The notes under the pieces were generated by a model, which saw only the letters and a program-made list of their open reading frames with translations, made no database searches and had not been told where the DNA came from. Shown in pieces: positions 18,308 through 28,400 of a stretch of 64,000 nucleotides of DNA. The stretch comes from an uncultured Limosilactobacillus sp. Its GTDB lineage: Bacteria; Bacillota; Bacilli; Lactobacillales; Lactobacillaceae. The position numbers and the translations under genes are program-made. Location: positions 1-64,000 of the forward strand of contig NZ_CAKPYE010000003.1 of assembly GCF_934202705.1 (NCBI RefSeq), read 5' to 3'. The first letter of the stretch is position 1. Each line of letters begins with the position of its first letter.

Positions 18308-19830
18308 TTCTCCATCCCTCCAAAAAACTGCTCCCAAGCTACATCCCAATGGCTTAACGTTTGCTCACCAGAATGCGCATTCATTACTTGGACGTCATAA
18401 GCCAGGGCAATATTCCAATGCTTCAAGTTGTCGAGATAGTAATCTAAGCTCGATCGCAGATGGCTTAAATCATCAACAATCAACCCGTTTTTATGGTCGA
18501 CCACTTCCGTAGTTGGCACTCGTTGAATTCGTGGAATCCCCACGCTAACACTAGTTGTGCGTAGATAATTGTCCGGTTTCTGACCCCAGTCGACTAATAA
18601 CCGGGTTTTATCTAAAATTTCCAACACATCATTATTGGCGGTACACTGTTGTGCCTTAATCACTAATGACACTTTTTCATCATTGTCCACCAGTTCTTGT
18701 TTGGCATCGTCATCGTCTGGATCAAACAGTTGGAATTCGTCATCATGGTTATTTTGGAGCATTTGAATCACTTGATTTGCGATATCCAGCCCTTGGCGGG
18801 TATATGACATCAAATACAGTTCGTCATCACCTTTGGCCGTCAATAACCGTTGAAAAATAATTTCCGCTAATGACATTAGTTCATTCGGATCAATATCATC
18901 CGCAAACAACAAAATCCGTTGCCGCTCTTGTCGTTGACTATGCCCAAGCAGAAACTGCGTTGGCAATGGTGAAATCACGGTTGGCTGCATCGCTCCCAAA
19001 CGATTAGCTAAATCCTTGGTATCGAAAACACAGTGAAAATCAGCTAATGACCGTAGATGTTGGTAGGCCTGTGCCGTTGGGTGCCAAGAACTCGCGTAAT
19101 AAATCGTGGCTAGTTTTAAATATTCAGTTTGTGGAATCACTGCCTGATCATCTAATGACACTACAAAGCGGTCTTCTGGATTAGCTTTTACCGCCACCTG
19201 TTCCTTGAAAACTGCTAATAAACAATCTTGTAAATGGTCATAATGCAGCGGTAGCTGTAAATCATTATTCAAAGGGTTTACATCTACGGCATCGTCCTGA
19301 AGCGAATGCTTAAAACGCCAATTGCCAGATTCATCATAGTAGGTCCGCAAAATCTCTTGATGCTGGTCATCATATTGTTCAATACGGGAAACAAATCCCC
19401 GACTGTCAAACACTAACCGTTGCTGGGTCTGATCACGATGATATTGCTCGATATAAATGATCCGCGAATTACCGTCAAAAATGACCCGCGCATACAGCCG
19501 TTGTTCTACATAGACGTTTAAGTGAAAAGCCGAATATTCAAAGTAAGCCCCTGCTGGCCACTGTAAATCCTCATAAGTCAATGCTTTCGTTTGGTAATGA
19601 TGGATTCCCTGAAGCAGATCATAAATAGAAATGATGCGGGTCGGAACAATAGCATGGTCGCTGAGTCGGGTCATCAAATGCGGTTGATAATCCGTCACAA
19701 TTAAGCCCGCCTGCTGGTCTGCACTTTTCAGCAAGTTAAAAAGGCTAATTGCATCATCAAAATGCATCTGTGGCGTCGTCATCGCATTATCAACTGGCAA
19801 ATCGTGCCACGCTGGAATCAGGTAATCCAT
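18304..19830 (-). CDS. asp1: Accessory Sec protein Asp1
   Basis: 508 residues, ATG with GAAGGGTAGG, two bases after the secY2 stop. It starts MDYLIPAWHDL, the usual Asp1 N-terminus. Asp1 has a GT-B-like fold without known catalysis and joins Asp2 and Asp3 in recognising the SRRP. The segment at about residues 120-190 (FDSRGFVSRIEQYDD, TYYDESGNWRF) resembles the beta-meander of GtfA/GtfB. The C-terminal half carries the second Rossmann domain. Confidence 0.92.
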   Translation of the reverse strand: MDYLIPAWHDLPVDNAMTTPQMHFDDAISLFNLLKSADQQAGLIVTDYQPHLMTRLSDHAIVPTRIISIYDLLQGIHHYQTKALTYEDLQWPAGAYFEYSAFHLNVYVEQRLYARVIFDGNSRIIYIEQYHRDQTQQRLVFDSRGFVSRIEQYDDQHQEILRTYYDESGNWRFKHSLQDDAVDVNPLNNDLQLPLHYDHLQDCLLAVFKEQVAVKANPEDRFVVSLDDQAVIPQTEYLKLATIYYASSWHPTAQAYQHLRSLADFHCVFDTKDLANRLGAMQPTVISPLPTQFLLGHSQRQERQRILLFADDIDPNELMSLAEIIFQRLLTAKGDDELYLMSYTRQGLDIANQVIQMLQNNHDDEFQLFDPDDDDAKQELVDNDEKVSLVIKAQQCTANNDVLEILDKTRLLVDWGQKPDNYLRTTSVSVGIPRIQRVPTTEVVDHKNGLIVDDLSHLRSSLDYYLDNLKHWNIALAYDVQVMNAHSGEQTLSHWDVAWEQFFGGMEK

Positions 19831-19832
19831 TC

Positions 19833-21029
19833 CTACCCTTCTTTCTTCATCATTTCTTCGTATTCGTGGGGAACTAACATGATTAAGATCATGTCCTTAA
19901 TCCCAAACATGAACATCACGAGCATTACAATAATCATTGGCAAAAAAGCAATTGAGCCTAATGAGCCTAAATAACGGACCCCGACAATTCCAAATACCAT
20001 TTGAAACGTATTCAGGATTGCCCCCGGTAAGCTCACCCAAATTAAACGCTTCGTCAGGTACTTTTGGGTCGGTAGCCCTGGACGCACATCTAGCAGATAG
20101 TTATTTTGATTCCGCATCATTTTAGCTTGTTCCTTGGGGTTAAATTGCATAAAGGTAAAAAAGTAAAACAACGCAAATGTGACGACTGAACTGTAAATCA
20201 CATTGAACCACGGATTTAGTAGCCATGAGATCTGCAGAATTTGTCCCGCCATCATTGGCAACGTGATCAAAGCCATTCCCATCATAAATGTCATCATTGC
20301 ACCGCTATTCAGACCAATTGGCAACGTCAGCGGTTTGGAATAGCTAGGTAACGTCATTTGAATTAGCGGAATTGGATAATAAGCATAAGAGAAGGCAATC
20401 CAAAAGTATACTAAGGCTAGCGAGAGGACTAGTAATCCAACAATTAAGAACACCGGATGACTCATTTTACTCATGGCTTGAACCGCGCTTTGAATTCTTG
20501 GCACCATCCCTACAGAAATATTAATTAGGATTAACGTAATCATGCCGCCAATGCCCTTTTTCGAGTTCATCGAGCCTAACCACGTTACAAACATGGCACC
20601 AGTCGTCAAGATCAGTACGGCACTCACAATCTTTTCAATGTCATGGTGGGGAATTAAATGCAGCCCCCAAACAATCGTTACGCCTTGAATGGCCGCAAAA
20701 ATGAGCGTCAAAAACTGTTGAAGCCAATTAATCTGGCGTTGGCTTAATGCATCAAAGCCTAAGATGCCCCCCATTTGTAACAGCTGGACTAAAATCATAC
20801 TGATCATCATGGGATTGATCCCAATGGAGAACAAAGTAATTTGATTGTAGTTGGACCCGCCCATTAGCGAAAGCAGTCCTAATGAGGAGTTTTGTAATAC
20901 GTGTGTGTAACGAGCAGTCACGCGAACAAAGGGTAGCGGAATCGCCATTCCTAAGCAATAGATAAACATAATTAGTAATAACCATCCCACCCGATGGCGT
21001 AAATTTTTTAACTGCGGACTGCCCTTCAT
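19833..21029 (-). CDS. secY2: Accessory Sec channel SecY2
   Basis: 398 residues from the ATG at 21029 (MKGSPQLKNLRHRVGW); upstream in-frame codons are unlike the family. Ten hydrophobic segments are evident and the N-terminal plug region LLSLMGGSNYNQITLFSIG has the SecY pattern of SerGly- and Asn-rich residues after TM1. It forms the membrane pore dedicated to the SRRP, working with SecA2. First gene of the export/glycosylation operon. Confidence 0.93.
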   Translation of the reverse strand: MKGSPQLKNLRHRVGWLLLIMFIYCLGMAIPLPFVRVTARYTHVLQNSSLGLLSLMGGSNYNQITLFSIGINPMMISMILVQLLQMGGILGFDALSQRQINWLQQFLTLIFAAIQGVTIVWGLHLIPHHDIEKIVSAVLILTTGAMFVTWLGSMNSKKGIGGMITLILINISVGMVPRIQSAVQAMSKMSHPVFLIVGLLVLSLALVYFWIAFSYAYYPIPLIQMTLPSYSKPLTLPIGLNSGAMMTFMMGMALITLPMMAGQILQISWLLNPWFNVIYSSVVTFALFYFFTFMQFNPKEQAKMMRNQNNYLLDVRPGLPTQKYLTKRLIWVSLPGAILNTFQMVFGIVGVRYLGSLGSIAFLPMIIVMLVMFMFGIKDMILIMLVPHEYEEMMKKEG

Positions 21030-21072
21030 GATTGAATACTCGCTTTCACTGATTAATTCATATAAATATAAT

Positions 21073-21100
21073 TTTATATCTTTTTTACATAAATTTAAAC
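21073..21100 (-). promoter_or_regulatory. Possible promoter of the secY2 operon
   Basis: A TATAAA (-10-like, 21073-21078 on the minus strand) has a poor GTTTAA -35 sixteen bases upstream, in AT-rich DNA between the terminator at 21155-21206 and secY2. Confidence 0.35.
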
Positions 21101-21154
21101 ACATTCTTACAATCGCTATTTATCACTAGTTAAAGCAAATTGAACCTTGCTAAT

Positions 21155-21206
21155 AAAAAAGGACTAACGTTCGACTTTTGTCGAACCTTGGTCCTCTTCG
21201 TTTTTT
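21155..21206 (-). terminator. Terminator after the mucin-binding-like gene
   Basis: An imperfect hairpin, AGGAC(C/T)AAGGTTCGAC with a 4-base A-rich loop and its complement, is followed by TTTTTT on the minus strand. It lies a few bases after the stop codon at 21212. Confidence 0.82.
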
Positions 21207-21211
21207 AAGAC

Positions 21212-22330
21212 TTAAGATGCCGAAGCATTCCCCATACATCCTAATAGTGTTGCAAAGGCGGCTGCAAAAACAGAGAATCCAGTAATCCTGAGTTGTTGCC
21301 GCGTCACGCCATTGGCAACCTTCAGTTTACCTTGTTGCTCATCTTCATTAATCACTTGTTGAAGTTCTTGAGCACTGACCGTAATTGGTTGTTGCTTAAC
21401 CGCAGGAGCTGTCTGCTGATCCTTAGTCATTGGTTGCTGAACTGGTTTGACAACCGGTTTCAGCCGATAGATCACTTGGACAACCGAATCTTGGCTATCC
21501 GGCCGGACAATCATTGACGGAATTGCTTTTGGTTGCCGGGTATAGCCAGTGATATTTTCCACCACGTAGGCTGGTATAATTGCCTGTTTTTCTGTCCATT
21601 TATCCCAACGAACCGCGCCGGTTTGAAAATCTTTATAACCCACTCGTTTGAACGTATGGGACTGCACATGACGTTGCTTCTCACCGCTTGGCATGTTCAA
21701 AATAATTGTCCGCCGCACCGTTTGTTGACCTTCAATTTGAACATCATCCAATGAGTGATGAGCAATCGGCGCATCAGGACCGTTGACCACTTTTTGGAAT
21801 GTTCCAGATTGCTCTTGATTATTGGTTGATCCTGAGTGATCTGGTTCAGCGTTAACGCTTGGGTCAAGGCTTGTGACATTTTGCTTCATTGGCTGTCTTG
21901 TCGCTAATGATGTTCCATTAGCCAGGTATTGGTTAGCAATGCTTTCTTGCGTTTGGATAGCATCCTGCATCCGTTGTTCAAGTGATTGCTGGGTCTTCAT
22001 CAAACTCGCATTTTGTTCCATTACCCCGCTCATCAGATTAAAGAGGTGGTCATACAGTTGGCTAGTCATCCCCATTTCCGGCGATAAACTATTATTTTGC
22101 GTTACTGATTCAATCACTGATGATGACTGCGTTTTGCCTGCTTGGAGCTCTTCAATGGCGCATGATAAATGCGTTGCGATCGATTGACTCGCATACATCT
22201 TCATAATTGCTTCCTTATCCATACTTTGTGAAACCAAAGAAGCAGATTTATTGCGCATACTATTGGGCGTGGCTGTTGGCCAAGCATTTAACTGAGATTC
22301 ACTTGACACAAAATCCCGTGTTTTTTCCAT
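21212..22330 (-). CDS. Mucin-binding-domain-like protein without N-terminal signal peptide
   Basis: 372 residues from the ATG at 22330. There is no signal peptide: the N-terminus is polar. Residues about 35-165 look helical or coiled-coil. Residues about 200-290 resemble a Mub/MucBP-type repeat: a TIILNMPSGEKQ start, KDFQTGAVRWDKWTE, NITGYTRQPKAIPS and a closing VVQVIYRLKP. A Pro/Gln-rich linker leads to one hydrophobic C-terminal segment of about 20 residues ending in NASAS, so the protein may be tail-anchored. It lies alone between the SRRP gene and secY2, co-oriented, with its own terminator. Function unknown. Confidence 0.75.
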   Translation of the reverse strand: MEKTRDFVSSESQLNAWPTATPNSMRNKSASLVSQSMDKEAIMKMYASQSIATHLSCAIEELQAGKTQSSSVIESVTQNNSLSPEMGMTSQLYDHLFNLMSGVMEQNASLMKTQQSLEQRMQDAIQTQESIANQYLANGTSLATRQPMKQNVTSLDPSVNAEPDHSGSTNNQEQSGTFQKVVNGPDAPIAHHSLDDVQIEGQQTVRRTIILNMPSGEKQRHVQSHTFKRVGYKDFQTGAVRWDKWTEKQAIIPAYVVENITGYTRQPKAIPSMIVRPDSQDSVVQVIYRLKPVVKPVQQPMTKDQQTAPAVKQQPITVSAQELQQVINEDEQQGKLKVANGVTRQQLRITGFSVFAAAFATLLGCMGNASAS

Positions 22331-22408
22331 ATGTTCTGGTTCACCCCGCAATCTCATTTATCCTTTTCATTTTATAACTTTCATTGAAATATTAATAGTA
22401 ATTTTTCA

Positions 22409-22470
22409 GCCCTTTGACAACCAAAGGGCGATTATCATCCCAACCATTCAGATTGGTCTAATAATCACCC
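22409..22470 (-). other. Two alternative hairpins between the SRRP gene and the next gene
   Basis: On the minus strand GGGTGATTAT pairs with ATAATCGCCC (span 22426-22470). The same GCCC, extended to GCCCTTTG, pairs instead with CAAAGGGC (22409-22429). The two cannot form together. Neither has a strong T run, so a weak terminator, processing site or attenuator are all possible. Confidence 0.4.
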
Positions 22471-22491
22471 TTGATTGAAGCGGTTTACGCT

Positions 22492-25400
22492 TTAATTACG
22501 CTTATGCCGACGACTAGCAGCACCGAGACCAAACAAACCGAGAACCGCACCAATGAGACCGAATTTCGTCGTTGAATCATCAGCATTTCCGGTTTGTGGC
22601 AATGCGCCATTGCCACCGTTGGTTCCGCCATTGGCACCATTGACACCGGTTTGAGCAGCGTTTCCGCCAACTCCACCAGCAACTGATGGGGCAATTTGCT
22701 GACTGTCCTGGCCATGGTTACCAGTAATGGTACCAGACTGGTTGCCATTATTGTGACCACCATTAGATGTAGATCCTGGCATAATTGAGGATCCATGATC
22801 ATTGGCGTCACTATTGCTATTGCTTCCTGGCTGATGGTTGTCGCTAGCACTGCCCTGTTGACCATTCACACTGACGTAGCTAATCGAGATGGATACCGAG
22901 ATACTCATACTGTTCATGCTATCCATGCTCAAGTGGCTAAGATAACTCAAACTAAAGGCACTGTTTTCACTAGCCGTACTCATGCTCAAGTAGCTAAAGC
23001 TTGCTTGGCTTAGACTAGCTTGACTCCAGCTATCCGCACTCATATGACTTGCATAACTCATGCTATGCCGACTGTTTAGACTTGCCAACTGACTAGCTGC
23101 ACTCAGACTTGCCATGCTGTAGCTAATCATGCTTTCGTGGCTTGCGAAGCTTTGACTATCAACACTCTGTTGACTTGCCAAACTTTGTTGTTCTGCACTG
23201 AGAATGCTGATGCTCAAGTAGCTGAAGCTGATCATGCTTTGATGGCTTGCCCAACTCATGCTCTCTGCACTCCGAATACTATCGGATTGACTAGCCACAC
23301 TTTGACTAGCAGCACTGTAACTAGCAATGCTCATACTAAAGGCAATGCTCCGGCTGATGCTAAACATGTAACTGTCTTGGCTTAGGTGACTAGCATAGCT
23401 CAGACTATTTTCACTGTATTGGCTGGCCGCAGATTGACTAGCAACCGAGTTGAGTGATGCTTGAGCTGATTCACTATAACTGTACATACTTACCAAACTT
23501 CTGAAGATTGCAGCGTAGCTAATGCTCAAGCTGATTTCCCGCAGACTATCAGCACTGAGATGACTCAAGTAGCTAGTACTGTCAACACTTTGCAAGCTAT
23601 GGAGACTAGCTTGTTCAGCACTAACAATGCTCATGCTCAAGTAGCTAAAGCTAATCATGCTTTCATGGCTTGCCCAACTCATGCTTTGTGCAATTGATAG
23701 ACTTGCCAGTTGACTAACCGCACTCAGGCTTGCTTCACTCATGCTCTTCACACTCAGACTCGTCATTACGCTAGTACTGATGCTGAAGAAGTAACTGTCC
23801 CGACTTAACTGACTAGCAAAGCTGTTACTGTACATACTATCCTGACTAGCTAAGCTCATGCTAATCATGCTCCAGCTGTCATTCATGCTGCCCAGCCAGC
23901 TCGTGAAGATACTGATGCTTAAGCTATCTTTATAGCTATCCTGGCTTAAGTGACTCAAGTAGCTGAGACTATTAGCACTCAGGCTGTGGTCATAGCTATT
24001 AAAGATGCTGAGTTGACTGTAGCTTGCAACGCTTAAGCTAATCATGCTTTCGTGACTAGCTAATTGACTAGCAACACTCATGCTATCCGCACTCCGTTGA
24101 CTAGCAATGCTCCAACTTTGTGCACTGTAGGAAACCACGCTCAGGCTGTTGTCGTAGCTGACACTGACAGAAACACTCAAACTGTTTTCATAACTGTCTT
24201 GACTCAAATGACTTAAGTAGCTTAATGCTTCATCACTATTTTGACTCAACAGACTTTGTTCAATTTGACTGTGTTGACTCATCAGACTAGCAACACTATA
24301 GCTCAAGATGCTGAGACTTGTTTGAACGCTAATGCTCAAGCTCTGAGCACTCAGACTAGCTTCACTGTAGCTGACGGCACTTTCATGACTGGCAATTTGA
24401 CTAGCCATGCTCCAGCTATCAGCACTCCGTTGACTAGCGATACTCCAGCTTTGCGCACTGTAGGAAACCACGCTAATACTGTTGTCATAGCTGACACTGA
24501 GCGAGATACTCAAGCTCTGCTTGTAACTATCCTGACTCAAGTGACTCAGGTAACTCAGGCTATTGTTGCTAAAGATGCTGTCTAGACTAGCTTCACTAGC
24601 ACTTGCGTAACTCAGTTGACTCAATTGACTGTAGCTAATGACGCTTAAGCTAAGTGAAATGCTGTTCAAAATACTCAAGCTGAGACTGTTGTCATAACTA
24701 TCCTGGCTGAGGTGACTGAAGTAACTCATGCTATTAGCGCTCAAGCTATGGTCATAACTGATTGAAAGACTCAAGTTACTCTGGCTAACTACGCTCAGAC
24801 TCTCGGCACTCCGGTAACTAGCGAATTGGCTATCAATACTCATGCTATGAGCACTCATTGAAACCACGCTAATACTGTTTGCATAGCTGGTGCTAATCGA
24901 AATGCTGAGGGAGTGATCGTAACTATCCTGACTCAAGTGACTCAGGTAGCTCAGGCTGTTATTGCTGAAGAGACTATCAAGACTAGCCGTACTATCAGCA
25001 AGGGAATCAAACTGACTAAGCTGACTGTAACTGATGATACTCAAGCTGGTTGAGATACTCTTCCAGAGGCTGAGACTCAAGCTATTGTCATAGCTGTTTT
25101 GGCTCAACTGGCTAGCGTAGCTCATTGAATTGTCGTAACTCAGCACGCTGAAGCTGCGTTGAATACTAATGCTCAAGCTCTGAATGCTTTGGCTGAGCTG
25201 ACTGTAACTTAACCGGCTTTGCTGACTAGCAAGCTGACTGACTACACTCAGGCTATCAGCACTCCGTTGACTTTCTACGCTCCAGCTTTGGGCACTGTAG
25301 GAAACAACGCTCAGGCTGTTAGCGTAGCTGACGCTGACGGAAACGCTCAGGCTTTGATCATAGCTATCCTGACTCAAGTGACTCAAGTAACTCGTACTAT

Positions 25401-28400
25401 TGTCGCTATTGACACTCAGTAAGCTGAGGTAGCTCAGGCTGTTAGCGGAATTAATGCTTGCTTGACTATTAGCAATAATGCTCAAGCTGGTTGAGATGGA
25501 AAGGCTCCAACTGTCTTGGTAGCTTTCTTGACTCAACTGACTCTGGTAACTAATGCTATTTGCAGAATCAAGACTTGCATGACTCTCACTAAGGATGCTC
25601 CAGCTCCGTTGAATGCTGATGCTCAAGCTTTGGATACTTTGACTGAGCTGACTGTAACTCAACCGACTTTGCTGACTAGCAATTTGGCTAACCACGCTCA
25701 GGCTATCGGCACTCCGTTGACTAGCGATACTCCAGCTTTCAGCACTGTAAGATACCACGCTGATGCTATTTGCATAGCTGACACTGACGGAAATACTCAA
25801 GCTTTGGTTATAACTGTCTTGACTCAGGTGACTCAAGTAACTCATCGAGTTAGCTGAGAAGATACTGTCCGCGCTGTGACTATTTGCACTCGCTTGACTA
25901 AGCTGACTGAGTTGACTGTAGCTGATGATACTCAAGCTGGTTGAAATACTCTTCCAGAGGCTCAAACTAATTTGATTATCATAGCTCGTCTGGCTCAGTT
26001 GACTCTCATAACTGAAACTATTTTGACTTAACTGACTTTGAACGCTGTAGCTCAAAATGCTGAAGCTGCGTTGAATGCTAATGCTGAGGCTCTGAACACT
26101 TTGACTCATTGCACTTTCGCTTAGCATGCTCTGGTAGCTAGCAAACTGGCTGACTACACTCAGACTAGCATTACTCATTGAAACAACACTAATGCTATTT
26201 GCGTAACTAGTGCTGATCGAGATACTCAAGGAGTGATCGTAGCTATCCTGGCTCAAGTGACTCAAGTAACTCATTGAGTTAGCTGAGAAGATTGAAGCTT
26301 GGCTGTAATCATTAGCACTGGCCTGACTTAATTGACTCAGTTGACTGTAGCTGATAACGCTCAAGCTGGTTGAAATGCTCTTCCAAATACTCAAACTCAT
26401 TGAGTCGTTGTAACTAACTTGACTGACGTAGCTTCGGAAGCTTTGACTATCATTCAAGCTCAGAACACTCAGACTAGCCGAGATACTTGTTAAGATGCTC
26501 AAGCTTAATGAATTATCGTAGCTCATCAAACTCTTGTAGCTAGCAAAGCTGTAACTGTTGTCATAACTCAGCACACTCAAGCTCTTTTGGAGACTAATTG
26601 ACAGGCTCTGAATGCTTTGACTCAGTTGACTGTAACTTAACCGACTTTGCTGACTAGCAAGCTGGCTGACTACGCTCAGGCTATCCGCACTCCGTTGACT
26701 TTCTGCACTCCAACTTTGAGCACTGTAGGAAACCACGCTCAGGCTGTTTGCATAGCTGACACTGACTGAGATGCTCAAGCTGTTATCGTAGCTGTCTTGG
26801 CTCAGGTGACTCAAGTAGCTCAAACTATTGTTAGAATTAATGCTATCTTGACTCAAGCTCAGAACACTGACACTTGCTGAAACTGAGCGAAGAACGCTGA
26901 TACTCATGCTCTCGTCGCTAAGCTGACTAGCAAAGCTCCAACTGTTGGCATAACTAAGAACGCTCAGACTCCGTTGAACACTGATGCTGAGGCTTTGAAG
27001 ACTTTGACTCCGTGCACTCAGACTTTCAGCGCTGCGGTAGCTAGCCCACTGACTAACCACGCTCAGACTAGCATTGCTCATTGAAACAACGCTGATGCTA
27101 TTTGCGTAGCTGACACTCGTCGAGATGCTAAGGCTGATGACGCTTTGTTGTGAAGCGTAACTCCAGCTGGTGAGGTAGCTATCCTGACTCAGATGACTCA
27201 GGTAACTCAAACTATTAGCGGAATCAAGGCTTGCTTGACTGTAGCTAATTGCGCTCAGGCTAAGCGAAATGCTATTCAACCAACTAGTGCTGATTGAGTT
27301 TTCTGCGCTTACCTGGCTGACGTAGCTCCGGAAGCTTTGACTGTCGTTCAAGCTTAGGACACTCAGACTAGCCGAAATGGAGAATAACAGACTGTTGCTG
27401 TATGAATCCTGGCTCAAGTGACTGAGGTAACTCAAGCTGTTAGCTGAGGCAACACTAGCAAGGCTTTCACTCAAGACGCTAATGCTAATTGAGTAGCTTG
27501 CCGCACTCTGACTTGCATAGCTGTAGCTAATTGCGCTTTGTTGACTTGCGTATTGACTAGCTACACTCAGGCTCATTGCACTTTGTTGACTAGCAATGCT
27601 CCAGCTTTGAGCACTGTATGAAACCACGCTCAGGCTATTAGCATAGCTGACGCTGACTGAAATGCTGAGACTGTTGTCATAGCTATCCTGACTCAAGTGA
27701 CTCAGGTAACTCAGACTATTAGCGGAATCGAGACTCGCTGCACTGTAGCTATTAGCGCTTGCTTGACTCAGTTGACTCAATTGACTGTAGCTGATGACGC
27801 TCAAGCTCGTTGATAATGAACGAAGAATACTGATGCTCAAGCTATTGTCATAACTATCTTGACTGAGGTGACTCAGGTAGCTGTTGCTGTTAGCAGAAGC
27901 CACACTAGCTTGACTCAGGCTAGCACCGCTCAAACTATTTTCAAGACTAGTCAAGAGACTAGTGGAAACGCTCCAGCTGGTAGAGTTTTCTGCACTGACG
28001 AAGCTCTTATAACTTGCAAAGCTATAGCTATCGTTTTGACTCAGAACACTCAAGCTGACTGACAGACTAGCGAAGCTATCGTTGAACTGACTCAGTTGAC
28101 TGTAACTAGCGATACTCAAACTCGTTGAAATGCTCCGCATAATGCTAATGCTCAAAGAGTTGTCGTAACTCATCAAGCTTTGGTAACTAGCAAAGCTGTA
28201 ACTGTCATTTTGACTGATAATACTCAAGCTCAGTGAGATACTTGCAAAACTTTCAGCAATGTTCTGACTGAAGGTACTCAAACTAATAAGCTGACTATCA
28301 CGAATGCTAGTGCTGAGCTGACTCAAACTCATCGCACTGATTTGACTAATGTAGCTGAGGCTCATTTCTTGCTGACTCAGAACACTGTAGCTGTGATCCT

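Noticed and set aside
22492..22900. SRRP C-terminus read in another frame as a separate Met/Val-rich protein
   Set aside because: The LPQTG sorting signal and basic tail are intact in the SRRP frame.
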